Below are positions 35,542 to 47,601 of a DNA stretch of 64,000 nucleotides, in pieces (positions within the stretch are counted from its first letter, which is position 1; each line of letters starts with the position of its first letter). The notes under the pieces were generated by a model. That model made no database searches. It worked only from the letters and a program-made list of their open reading frames with translations, and was not told where the DNA came from. A program made the translations under genes and the position numbers. The stretch lies in contig JAEPRB010000146.1 in NCBI GenBank assembly GCA_016758965.1, positions 39,314-103,313 on the forward strand, given 5' to 3'. The DNA comes from Circinella minor. Its lineage: Eukaryota; Mucoromycota; Mucoromycetes; Mucorales; Lichtheimiaceae.

Positions 35542-38500
35542 TCAGCAATTCAATTCCGACATACTCTATTAGGAATGAATCGCATTGAAAAAAAAAACCA
35601 TTGAGGTAATAGAGAAAAAGAGATAATGAAAAGGTATCTTTGTTTAAATGTAAAAAAAGAAAAAAAAATAATAGTAATAGTAAAAGTAATAATAATAGTA
35701 ATAAAATCAAATGGGGGGGAAGTGAACTAGTGTATGTTGTGTATGTGTATGTGTATGTGCGTGTATGTGTGTGTTTATAATGTTGGAATAAAAAAAGGAC
35801 AGGAGAGAGAAAGGAGAGAAGTATATTTATAATAATGATAATAATAATACTGATAATTATGTAATACAATTAAAATGGATCCAACATAAAATTATATACC
35901 TGTCCAACAGCAACACCTAAATTTTTCATACAAGCTGTATTGACAGATAAAGTATAAAAGGTAGAAAGCATATTGTTTAAACGAGTAGGTAATACAGCAC
36001 GAGCTGTTTCTACTGCTTCGGAAGGAATGAATTCAGAAAGTGGCATACGAATATCATCTTGTTCATCTTGTTTTCGTTTCTTTTGTCGTCCTCGTTGACG
36101 ACGATTGGGCATACGTTTGAACAATTCCAACACTTGTTTATGTCCTGCTTCCAATGCCATTCTTTCTGGTGTCTTACCCATTATATTACGTGCTTCTAAA
36201 TTCGCCTTGGCAATCAATGCTTGTACGATATCCACTTTGCCAGTCCAGCTCGCAAAATGCAATGCAGTAAACCCATTGTGATCAGATTGATCAACATCAC
36301 AACCCAATTTCACCAATGTCTTGACTAATTGATTGTATCCACAAATCGTGGCTAAATGTAATAAACTGTGTTCATTCCGATTTGTAAGTGATAATTCTTG
36401 ACCCATCATACTCGTTGCTGTTTGCTGCATATGCATGGCAGCAACAAGAGCTGAAATCACTTGTTCCTCTAATCTTCCGATACAGAGTGTGCGTGCATTG
36501 TCATAAACGGCCATAGCTGCTTTTAATGAAAGTTTATCCCGATATTCGATACGGAAGCCACTGACAGTGGTTGTACGGGTCATACCGTTGCTAGTGCTTG
36601 TCATGGTAACTGTGTTACCATTGTTACTATTATTATTGTTGTTATCCTTGCCTGCGCTGTCACCTTGAACAATTCGCATAGCTATTTGACGGGCATCTTC
36701 AACCTTTCCCATGGTTTTTAAACCGACAACTTGAAGTGCAAGTTCCATTAAAGCACGATCACTTTCATCAAAATATGTGAATAAAACAACATCTTGTCCT
36801 TCAAGCATTAACGGATGTTCTTTGAAAGATACTACAACAGGGCCAGCACTGGCAGCAGGTGGAAGAATACATAGTAAGGTATTTGAACTCCAACAATGGG
36901 TTGGTACAGCAGGGTTTTCGCCAAATAGACATGTCAGTCCTTCATAAAAGTTGGCACCAAGAACAGTGACTTCTGATCCACCATAAATAGGCCCTTCAGA
37001 AGGAATAAGTCGATGAAGACGTGGCGAATTGGTTCCTCCTCCATTGGCTTTAGCACGTTCTGCTGCATTTTTTTGTTGCATTTTGGCATACATGTTGCTG
37101 GCTAGCCATTGCTGTTGTGCACATGTCATCCCTGAACCAACAGTACGTCGTCGATGTGTAGTTGCCGGCGGAAGTTGTGGTAAAGATCGATTTCTTGTTG
37201 TTGTTGTTGCTGTTGTTGTAGATGGTATGTTAGTAGGAGGGGATACGGTGGGTACAGATGATGTTCGATCTGTTGATATGTTTGGTTGCTGTTGTTGTTG
37301 TAGGTGGGATCGTTGATGATTATGAGGAGCAACGGTTGTAGTAGTAGGAATAATAGTAGAAGAAGAAGATGATGTTATTAAGTGGTCAACATTAATATCT
37401 TCTGAGTTAAGGAAATCGAATAATTCGCCTTGAGGTATTTCGGGAACGGAATCATTATAATGCTGCATGTGTGACAAGAAGCTCTGGCCTCCAGTAGATG
37501 ACAGCGATGGTGTTAAAGTGGATTGTTGCTGTTGTTGATCTATATGCATCGATCCTGTTACTGAACGAACGGTAGCTGGGATTGATTTATTATTAGTATT
37601 AGGACTTGTAGGTATATCTTCAGTTTGGGATGTTGGTGTAGGTGGAGTAGATACGATTTGACTTGGACTTGACACACCCGAGTCAGTTTCACCATCTCCG
37701 GTGATGACGTTATTGTTTGCTTTCTTTTTAGAGTTTGATGGTACATCTGTGTTACTGTTATTATTATCAAATTCGGTACGGGTTCGCTTCCGTGTCGATG
37801 TATTTGTATTTGTTGTTGTAGCAGCTGACGTGTTGTTAGATTGTTGTTGTTGTTGTTGCTGTACTTTGGAACTCTTGTGATCATCTGTAATCATAATGGG
37901 TGGTGATCTACCTGTAGCAATGACATGGTTATGTAAATTTTTGACAGTGAAGACAAGTCTAATTTTTTTAATATTAGATGTGAGTATGTGAATTAAATAT
38001 TAATCATATCAAAAATTAAATCTATCTATGTAGCTTGTTACCTAAAGCCAGTTTTTTCACTGTGATGACGACAATAACAAGTAACACGAGTTGGTAAGGT
38101 AGCTTCACCATCATGAAATTCAACATATTCACTACAGTTAAATAATAAAATTTTACGTCGTTCTTGAGCCATGACTTCTTCGTCATTTAAATTAGGTAAA
38201 TCATTTGCAAAAAGTGCAGCTAATTTTGCAGCATTTGCTTCTTTTTTTGCTGCTCGTGCGACTTTATTATCACGTTTACGTTTTAATCGTTTACGCTATT
38301 ATAATTATTTATAAATAGGTTAATAAAATAAAATAAAAATCATGATCACAAAAGTTATATATTTCGGCTGAGATTTTTCCTTTCCTTTTTTTTTTCTCAT
38401 CTTACCTCTCGATGAACACAGCTCGTGCACATGATGATCTCATTATCCGGATGACTATCGCAGACCACTGCAGCTTCGAGTCTAAGAAGTTTGGTCCCAT

Positions 38501-39913
38501 CAAGGGCAGTACTGTCATCGGCACCACCGATTGAAATATTATTATTTCCAATACCACCAGCCGCAGGAGAGGCACTTTTTTGTTGTTGCTGATTATGTTT
38601 TCTCTTTAATTTTTCCTTGGCAACCATATGTTCAGGAAGGCGTAGATGGGTCCAATCAGTAGCAAGTTCATTTGTTGTAGAATTAACAAGTTGAACACAC
38701 ACTTTGATCTGTGTTTCCACACGAGATTTAGCACCTGTTTCTGGTAAGCCAAGAACACGAATATAATATGGACTTGCTATTTTATTACTAGCAGGTCTAA
38801 TATAATAGTAATAGATGGGTCAATTTTTTTTTCGGTCCTCTTGTATTGAATTATATTTCATTTATAAAAATATATTGATTAAATAAAATAAAACTTACAA
38901 TATCATAGACGATTCTTTTGTAGGGTCCAAAAGTAATTTGTCTGGAGCTGCATAATCCGAAGATGAGCCGTCTTCGGATTTTTGAAGTTTGGGACCGAGA
39001 AGACCATTCTGTCTGGTAAATAAATAAATAAAAAAAAGACGAAATATAGATCATATGTTATTACACATGCTATTTATATTAAATTCGATTGAAAATCATA
39101 TTTTTTTTTTCATATAGCACTAAATAGTTAAAAAAAAAAGGGACCAAGAAATTCTTGATTTATCTATTTATTTTACCCATGCATAGCAGCTTGTGCCAGA
39201 AAATCTTCAAAATTCAAACAATTTCTTGCAAGAACAGGAATAGCATGTAATAAGGGGTTTGCGAAAGCCTTTTCAAATTAAAAAAAAAAAAATTAAGGTA
39301 TGAATTTTGAGTTATTCATATTTGTTTCATAGTAATAAAAAAAAAATATAAAGCTACACGTTACATTTAATAAACCACCGCCACCTTCTTTTCCTTTGTT
39401 TGTTTTTGAATTATTAACTTCAGGTTGTTGTTGTAGTTGTAGTTGAGAATTATTATTAATAGCTGTACTACTTGAAGAAATTAACTCTGTATCTTCAGCA
39501 GGTGGTGTTGTAGTTGACAGTTCCATTATTTGTTGATGATCAAATTGAGTCATATTACGCGATGTTGAATTATCGACTTTATGTTGTTCATGACTAACAA
39601 GGACATTAGAAGGATCTAGTACTAAAAAATAGTAATTCAGGAACAGAATTAATATTAAAATAAAGGGGAAAGTAAAAAAAAAAACTGTGGGGTTTATTTT
39701 TAAGTGGCAAAAAAAAAAAAAAAAGTAACAAGTACCAGAAGTATGGTGTTGAGCATCGTAGGAAAAGTGTTGTGAATTATAATCTGTTACATTAGTTAAA
39801 AATAAATCCATGGCTTCCTCATTTTGTTCAAGTGGTGATGAGTTATTTGAACTATGTAAGGACATTGTCCCGTCTCCATCGAGTGATTCTAATTGTGCGT
39901 CTTGAGGTTCCAT
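35542..39913 (-). CDS. Spt23/Mga2-like IPT-ankyrin transcription regulator
   Basis: Resembles the fungal Spt23/Mga2 family, which senses membrane lipid state and drives fatty-acid desaturase genes. Exons: 39913-39736, 39621-39365, 39268-39177, 39012-38899, 38796-38406, 38295-38042, 37958-35900 and a short last one (35565-35542), giving 1122 aa. The N-terminal third matches the family (SKTNKGKEGGG linker, ASPYYIRVLGLPETGAKSRV, CTSCVHRERKRLKRKRDNK, RVTCYCRHHSEKTGFRLVF). A polyGln/Asn/Thr linker follows, then an IPT/TIG domain (RLIPSEGPIYGGSEVTVLG, about 738-815) and ankyrin repeats (HSLLHLATICGYNQLVKTL, GFTALHFASWTGKVDIVQAL, about 951-1045). No C-terminal membrane helix is present. The last exon is uncertain; without that splice the protein stops at 35870 with a different short tail. 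Confidence 0.88.
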
Positions 39914-40438
39914 ATAATTTTTTTTTAAATTTTTTAAATTTTTTGGAGTGGGTAGAAAAAAAAAATGATAGAGTTTTAAAGAGTAAAAAGAAAAAGAAAG
40001 AAAAGGAAACTATTTAGACCACAGCAAAAAGAGGGAAACTTTAATAAAAAAGAAATTGGAACTATTGGTTCACAATAAAAACATCACGGTTTCCATGTTT
40101 TATATAGCTGCGGAGTTCATTTCACATATTGTTACATCTTAACATCTATGGTTACTATAAAGACGTCATTTTTTTTCATGTGGTTGTATTTGATGTAGCA
40201 TGGCAACTTTTGTTTACTATAATTTTTTTTTTATTTGTGACAAGAAGAAAAAAAAAACAAAGATTTGATTTGTGTGAAAAAAGTTGATGTTATGTAATTG
40301 TTGTTGTTATCGTGAAATAGGTGAGAGAAAGAAAAAAGATGGGTTAGAGAGAGGGAAGAGAGAGAGATACATAGTGGACAAAGTATTACTTTTTGTTTTG
40401 TTTTTTTTAATAAAATGAACTGATAGCTAACAATAAAT
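39914..40438. other. Promoter of Spt23/Mga2-like gene
   Basis: AT-rich spacer between two minus-strand genes with GA-rich and T-run tracts. ORFs overlapping it are out-of-frame extensions of eIF3g. Confidence 0.5.
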
Positions 40439-42166
40439 TTATGAGCTACGAGCAAATTCGACACGCAAAATAAGGTTATCATAACCATAACCATTAATAG
40501 CTTCTTGTGCTCGTTCAGCATCATCTTTGTCAGTGAATGAAACAAAAGCAAAACCTTTACACAGACCAGTTTCACGATCGCGTGCAAGATATACACGAGC
40601 GATTTGACCAAAGCGATAGAACAAGTCATAAATGTCGTTGTCTGTTACATCTTCAGACAAGTTCGTGACACGGAGTGTGGCACTATCATCTCTCTTTGTA
40701 TCGCGCATTGATTCGCCAGCACTAGCACCAGCACCCTTACGAAGATGGGGTGCAACATACTTGTTAGGTCCACCAGCTGCATCAGCAGCAGCTGCTGCAG
40801 ATTCTGGGGTATCAACTATAGTTAAAGAAAAAATACGCATGAACGTTAATATTTTTATATATTCACATGCAAATCTTTGATTATATAATTTTTGGTTTAA
40901 GATATACATATACACATATATATATATATATTGTGTGTGTGTGGTTTGTTGTTGTTGTTTTTTATAATCATGTGAAAAAATCCCCCCCATCCAATATTTT
41001 TTCTTTTTTACCTTCATTTTTAACGTTTTCAATCGAGTTGGCAATTTCATCCAATGGTTGAAGGGTGTCTTTGTAAGGACATTTGGATGTGAAATGTTCA
41101 CCTTTACAGATACGACACATGATATTTTTAGCCTTTGCTTGTCGACGGAGCTTCTCTTGTGCTTCTTCAGCTGCAACAGTATCAACATTCTATAACAATA
41201 CAAATCTTGTTAATAATCTGTAATATATTATAAAAACGCTTTGTCTGCTTGCCGCTACATTCAAAATATCTTCTCTCTTTTCTGATTTTCCCATCTTTTA
41301 TCTTAGTCTCCTATTGAACCAACCTCCCCTTCTTTCTAACCCCCCCCCTTTTTTTTTCTCACAAATTCAATCCAATTCTCTTTTCTTTTTTTCATTTCCC
41401 TATATAATTTTACCTTGCCAGTGGTGCTGCCCAACTTCAATGGGATATTTTCACCAATTGTAGTGGTAGAAAGATCGGGTCCTGGCTTATTACCTTCTTC
41501 TTCTCCAAACTTGGCCCACTTTTTACGTTGAGCAACTGACTTGTTGACATGTTCTGTAACGAGCTTTGAACGAATCTTTCGCGTAACCTGACGTTTTTTT
41601 TTATATATATATTTAGTCGATTTAGTTAATTATGTCGTTAATCAACCTTGTACAACCGAAACAAATAATGTCACTTCATGTTCCTTCCCTTCCATAATAT
41701 TTTTTTTTTAAAAAGAGAAAAAAAAAGAAAGAGATTTTACCTTGACTTTCTTGCCATCTTCATTTTCTCGGAATTCAATGATGGTTTTAATACCATTTTC
41801 GTCAGTGAATACCTTTGGTTGATAGGCATCTATTATTATTGTTATTAAATATTTTCAACAAAACCAATTATTTAGAAAAAATATAAAGGTCAATCGAATT
41901 AGTCGTTATTAATAAATTGCATTGAAGTGGCGTAATCGTTTCTTTAATTATTATTGTTGACTAAGTTTCGTGATCAAAAAAAAAAAAAAAAAAAAAAAAA
42001 AACTCACCTTCTTCCTCTTCAATTTCGTCAGCCCATGAATGCTTTGATGGTGTTCTATAAAAATTGGTAAGGTTGTAAATAATTTTAAAAATTCGTTTTC
42101 GTATAATCGGTTGTTGTTGAATCCAATGAATGCTTTTTTTTCTACATACACTGTGTCGACGGCCAT
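40439..42166 (-). CDS. TIF35: Translation initiation factor eIF3 subunit G
   Basis: RNA-binding subunit of eIF3, which loads mRNA on the 40S ribosome and aids scanning. Six exons: 42166-42150, 42054-42008, 41829-41741, 41587-41414, 41189-41012, 40815-40439, giving 293 aa, normal for the family. The N-terminus has [10 protein letters not shown] and [20 protein letters not shown], then a CCHC-like zinc motif [17 protein letters not shown], an Ala-rich linker ending [14 protein letters not shown], and a C-terminal RRM with RNP2 [10 protein letters not shown] and RNP1 [10 protein letters not shown]. The 17-base first coding exon was chosen because a GTATGT donor restores the phase; a GTGTAT donor two bases earlier would not. 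Intron 2 has 27 T right after its donor. Confidence 0.95.
41976..42002. repeat. A27 run in eIF3g intron 2
   Basis: Twenty-seven A on the plus strand, read as T27 starting a few bases after the GTGAGT donor of eIF3g intron 2. Confidence 0.9.
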
Positions 42167-43665
42167 TTTTTTATATGTTAAGGTTCTTTGATCGTTCGAA
42201 AATATCGGCAAAAGAATTTTTTTTTTTTGTATTGGATAGAAAAGCCCAACAAAAAGCGGAGGCGAGACATGAGAGCGTGACTTCCACCTTCAAGCCGAAC
42301 TTTTTTTTCTTGGGCCGCTGTCAAATCTCCCTTTGTTCAGGGACAGCAGTAAGTAAATTCTGATCCAGTTCCTTTAAGTATTATTATTTTCACTAACTAC
42401 TTCATAACGCATTGTTCTTTTGTATGTATGTGTTTGTGTGATCCATTAAGATATTTATATAGTCTAAAGAGAAGATTTTGTATTTTAATGTGGCTTACAA
42501 TGAAAACTCCTGCTTTCACAAAGCATAAAGTTTAAAGAATGCAGTTCTCCCTGTGTTTTGAAAAAACAAACAATTGATAGCATAAGCAATAACCTATTAG
42601 TACTGAACTGCAACACACAATTAAAAATGTAGAGACTATTATAAAGTCAATGTCAAGTAATTCTCTTTTAGTTGGGCTTGAAAATCATTAATCTTTAATA
42701 TTATTTTCCTTTAATTTCAATTCTGATACGTATCAATTAGGGCAATATAGGAAAAAATATTACCAGGCATCTTTTGTCTTTTTATAATCCTTATTAATTC
42801 CATATAAAAAAAAAAGTATTTTAACGACGTCTTCATTTTTTTTAAAAAAAAATCGATATATATACAGTCCGGCAGCAGCTTATCTTTTCCTCGAGGTGTT
42901 GAGGTAGAGTTTCATACGCAGTACTGAGATTATAATAGCTCATGTTGATCTTCACATAATTACCTTTTTAACAATCCATATTTACTTTTGTAACTTGGGA
43001 TTCTGACTATGTATCATAACCAATTCTTATCAGGCTTTGTACTCGGTCACTCAAAACTAAATCCCTCAATATAAAATTAAACTTTTTGATAATGATTCAT
43101 CAGTAGTACGACTGTTGATTAACATGAATTCTGTGTAATAGACTGACGGTATGAACAAAAACCAAGGGTTATAATAAAGGTTTTCGATAATGCTTCGCAC
43201 CTAAAAAATCTCAGCCAAGTTTTAGTCCTCAACATACTACGTATATACATTATAATAACAACAGATGTATTCACACGCCAGTAATATCTTTAGTATTTAG
43301 CCACCTAATATGTAACTTTAAAAGTAGTTATTTACGTATTGTTTGACATGGATTCATATGCACGACAATTTTCACGTGCTGCACATAATGATGTAATGAG
43401 AGAAAATAGGAAATCTTAAACTTATTATTCATAAAAAAATCATCATAATTATTGTATAGAACTTTGAAACACTATATAGTGCATTAAATAGCTGGAGTAT
43501 CCATAAGAATCGAAATTACTTTTAATCAAACACTTAACCATTCAAATAATGCCGCTGGCAAGTCAATTCAAGTCACGAACTGAATTTTCATATATTCGTC
43601 TTTATACTGCAACTTCACTTTTTTTTTTTACTGTTCCTTTCTTTTCCGAAAACTTGGGTTCCTAC
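42167..43665. other. Divergent promoter region, eIF3g and Dus3
   Basis: About 1.5 kb of AT-rich DNA between divergent genes. The ORF at 42130-42363 overlaps the eIF3g start antisense and looks like chance. An in-frame ATG for Dus3 exists at 43549 but the peptide it adds is not Dus3-like. Nothing else was recognised. Confidence 0.5.
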
Positions 43666-46600
43666 ATGTCAGATCCTACTCCTGCTACTAGTACTACTAC
43701 ATCTCCAGCACATCGACCTGGTGAAGCACGTATTAAAGCTCAGTATGTGTTTCTTTGTTTTCTTTTTTAAATAAATCAAATTGGATCAACTCAATGAAAC
43801 CCCCCCTTTTTTTTCTTACTTTGTTATATTTTAACAATTATTGTTTATTAACGTTTGATCGATCGTAAAACAATATATAGATTTCGTAAAGAAAAATGGT
43901 TTGATAATGAGGACGAAAACCAAGAAGCTATGAATGCCGTATTTGGTGACGAAGATGCTGAAGGTGGAAGATTCTCTGGTGGTGGTGGTGGCAACAATAA
44001 AAATAAAAAGGGTAAAAAAGTAAGAGGTGCCAATAAAGGCCAACGAGGCAAAAAGAGAATTGAAGATGAAGTTAGAGTAAGTAGGAGTTTTTTTTTTCCT
44101 ATAATTAATGATATGATTAAATGATTTGCTGGTTCGGATGTGTAGCTAAGCAACCGAATTATTATCTTTACTTTAGATTTGTAAACCCGTTGCCCTTGGT
44201 TATGAGTGTTCTTTTGGAGAAAAGTATGGTTTTTTTTTTTACTATTTTTTACCTTTTTTATTTCGATGGATATGATTTTTTAACTTCAAATTATGCATAA
44301 TTTATAGTTGTAAATTTTCGCATGATCTTCAAAAATATTTGGAAGCAAAACCAGCTGATATTGGTGATAAATGTCCTCAATACGAAATATTTGGAAAGTA
44401 AGTTAATGCGAAACAAAAAAAAAGAGATATACTTAATGAATGGTCGTGTATGTATTTAATCGTTTTATATTGAATTAGATGTCGGAATGGTTACAAATGT
44501 CGATTTTTAAAGGCTCATATGGATGAAAATAGTAAACTCATTATCAATCAAGAGGTGCATTTTTAAATTATATACATTCATTTGAAGTAGATACAATTGG
44601 TTATTAATACTATTAATAATAATAGCTTGCAGAAAAGGATATCTCACATACTCGTAATGGAATTTCATCCGATGTTCAATTCAAACTTGCAAAATTCAAG
44701 GTAAAAAAAAAACATCTTTTCTCTTATTCATTTTTGAACGTAATATACTACTACTATATAAGTAATTTAACATATCTTTCGTTATATGTGTATGTAGTAC
44801 GAATTCCCAAAGTCAGCTCTATTCATTGAACAATGTAAAAAGGAAGTTGAAGAAGAAGAGTCGATGAAAGCAACGAACCGAAAGCGAAAACTAGAAGAAT
44901 TGCAAAGAGAGGAAGATAACGATAATAAGGAGGAACAGTCGAATGGGGAGAAGATTCAAAAGGCAGAAGATAAAATTCAAAAGACAGAAGAAAAGACTCA
45001 AAAGACAGAAGAAAAGACTCAGGATACTAAGAAAGAAGAGGAAGATATCAATAAAGAGGAAGTAAAGACTCAGGAATCTACAAAAGAAGAGAAAGAAGAA
45101 GAATCTATTGATAAGGAATTACCTGATGTGGATATGAATGTTGAACCAAAAGTAGGACCTATTGATGAAGAGCGTCCTTATAAAAAGGTACTTTTCCCCC
45201 CCTTGAATCTAATTATTATAATAGGAATAGTATTTCCACACAAGAAAAAAAAGAGATTATTAATATGGATTTTTTCCCTATCTTTTTTAGTTGATTGACT
45301 TTAGTAACAAGACATATCTCGCTCCTTTGACAACTGTGGGAAATTTACCTTTTAGACGTGTTTGTAAAGAATATGGTGTAGATATTACTTGTGGTGAAAT
45401 GGCTATGGCAAAAAACTTACTTCAGGTAATAAATATAATATAAAGCAAACAAAATAAGAGAAAGAATTTGAATTTTTAAGACATCAACATATTTTATTAT
45501 TTAGGGTCAACAATCCGAATGGGCCTTGACGAAGCGTCACGTAAGCGAAGATATCTTTGGTATTCAGGTAAATAATGATAATAATAATATTCATCTGTAA
45601 TTAGCATTATTACGTTATTATACATAAATAACTTATTCTTTTTGTTTATAAAGATCTGTGGTAGCAAATATGATCAAGTTACTAAAGTATGTGAAGTAAT
45701 CAATAACGAGATCGATGTGGACTTTGTTGATCTTAATATGGGTTGTCCTATTGACCTTGTCTTTAACCAGGTAATATAAATAATTATAGAAACATGGGAC
45801 TCTCCTATATGAATAGTAATATTGATTATATAATTTATGCGAACTTTTTTTAGGGTGCTGGTTCTGCACTTCCTGAACATAAGAGCAGAATGCGTAAAAC
45901 TTTACGTGGTATGACTCATGTATTAGAAATCCCTACTACTGTTAAATTCAGAACAGGTGTAAAGAAAGGCGTATATACTGCTCATAAATTATTACCTATC
46001 TTTGAGGATTTGGTATGTAATAATATATCTAGATAATTTTGTTATTCTTCATTTTTCATTTTAATTTTTAAAATTAGCTACTAACAACTTTTTTTCTTCT
46101 CTTGATATATGTTATAGAACATTGGACTTGGAACTGTAAGATTATTATTAGAAAACAAATATTAATTTTTGAATACCTTTTTTGTGATATGTATGTTTTC
46201 ATAATACCATGGGCTCTCTTATTAATATGTATATATGATAGATTCATGGTCGTTCTCGCCAACAACGATATACAAGATTGGCTGATTGGGATTATGTCAA
46301 AGTTCTTAAGAGTTCAGCAAGAAAAATGCCTATTTATGGTAAATAGTAGTTATTATTAATATATATATTCATATAATAAGTTATTAACTAATTTGATTAT
46401 TTTCAATTTTTTTCTATATATAAAAAAAAGGTAATGGTGATGTTCTTAGTTTTGAAGAATATAATAAACACAGAGAAGAAACTGGTGTTGACGGTATTAT
46501 GATCGGCCGGTAATGTACAAAAATATAACTCTTTATATATATATATATATATATTCTGAAGGGAAAAAAAACCTAGAAATGAAAACTGAACAAATAATTA

Positions 46601-47246
46601 TAATTATAGTGGTGGTTTGATTAAGCCATGGTTATTTACTGAAATTAAAGAACAGCGTCACTGGGATATCTCTTCTAAAGAACGTTTCGAAATGTTGCAA
46701 CGTTTCTGTCAATATGGTTTGGAACATTGGGGTACAGATAGTCAGGTAAAGAAAAAAACACCACTTGAAAATATTAAAAAATACTTCTTATTATCTAACA
46801 ATTATATTATATTATGATGGGTATATAAATATATTAGGGTGTAAATACTACCAGACGTTTCTTATGTGAATGGCAATCTTTCTTATACAGGTAACCATTT
46901 TTTTTATTTGCTCAAGATAGTAGATTTCAGTTATTAATTAAATGATATTAAAATATAATAGATATGTTCCTGTCGGTTTACTTGAAGTTGTTCCTCAAAA
47001 AATTAATGAAAGAGCACCACCGTTCAATGGTAGAGATGATCTTGAAACACTGATGGCAAGTCCTAAATCATCTGACTGGGTTAAACTTAGGTAAGAATAA
47101 AATTGATTTTAATGTTTGATAAAAAAAAATCATAATTAATCGCCATGCTTTTTTTTTGTCTTTTCATTAGTGAAATGCTTCTTGGACCTGCTCCAGAAGA
47201 TTTCAATTTTGTGCCTAAACATAAGGCTAATTCTTTTGAGGTATAG
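43666..47246 (+). CDS. DUS3: tRNA-dihydrouridine(47) synthase Dus3
   Basis: FMN enzyme that reduces U47 of tRNAs (and some mRNA sites). Eighteen exons: 43666-43742, 43881-44076, 44177-44223, 44308-44397, 44479-44554, 44626-44700, 44798-45187, 45291-45425, 45505-45567, 45654-45770, 45854-46012, 46118-46135, 46242-46338, 46431-46509, 46610-46745, 46838-46890, 46962-47090, 47171-47246, giving 670 aa. It has two CCCH zinc fingers ([15 protein letters not shown] and [18 protein letters not shown]), a Lys/Glu-rich insert with [17 protein letters not shown] repeats, then the barrel: [38 protein letters not shown] with the catalytic Cys, [38 protein letters not shown]. The start at 43666 was taken over an in-frame ATG at 43549 whose extra 39 residues are hydrophobic and atypical. 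One exon is 18 bases. Confidence 0.95.
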
Positions 47247-47601
47247 TATATGCTCTATTACCCCTTGGAGGACTAGTGATTTTATTACAATGTTGTTAAA
47301 ATAGAAAACTTATCAATCAATTTATATAGGGTTAAAAAAAGTAATATTAATTTTGATAATAATAATAATAATAAAAGTAGTATAATTGTATATGATCAAT
47401 ATCTTTTTTTTTTGTACCATTATATTATAATTATATAATTATATATACAAATATGGTTAATGATTGTTAAGTAGTTTATTTTACAAGGATGTTTGCCCGT
47501 TTTCTATATTACTATTGTTATTATTAAAGGAATTTATAATTTATGTATGCGCGTTTGTATTCAACAATCTGTTGCTATGTTATAATTTATTATTATTATT
47601 A
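47247..47601. other. Convergent 3' region of Dus3 and Icp55
   Basis: A 355-base AT-rich spacer between converging stop codons, with AT and ATT runs. It is likely UTR only. Confidence 0.5.

Noticed and set aside
37029..37316. 95-codon plus ORF
   Set aside because: It is antisense to the Gln/Thr/Pro-rich linker of the Spt23/Mga2-like gene and rich in Val/Cys as expected from that complement.
43549..43665. Upstream in-frame start for Dus3 adding 39 residues
   Set aside because: The added peptide is hydrophobic and unlike the start of Dus3 proteins; the ATG at 43666 gives a typical acidic N-terminus.
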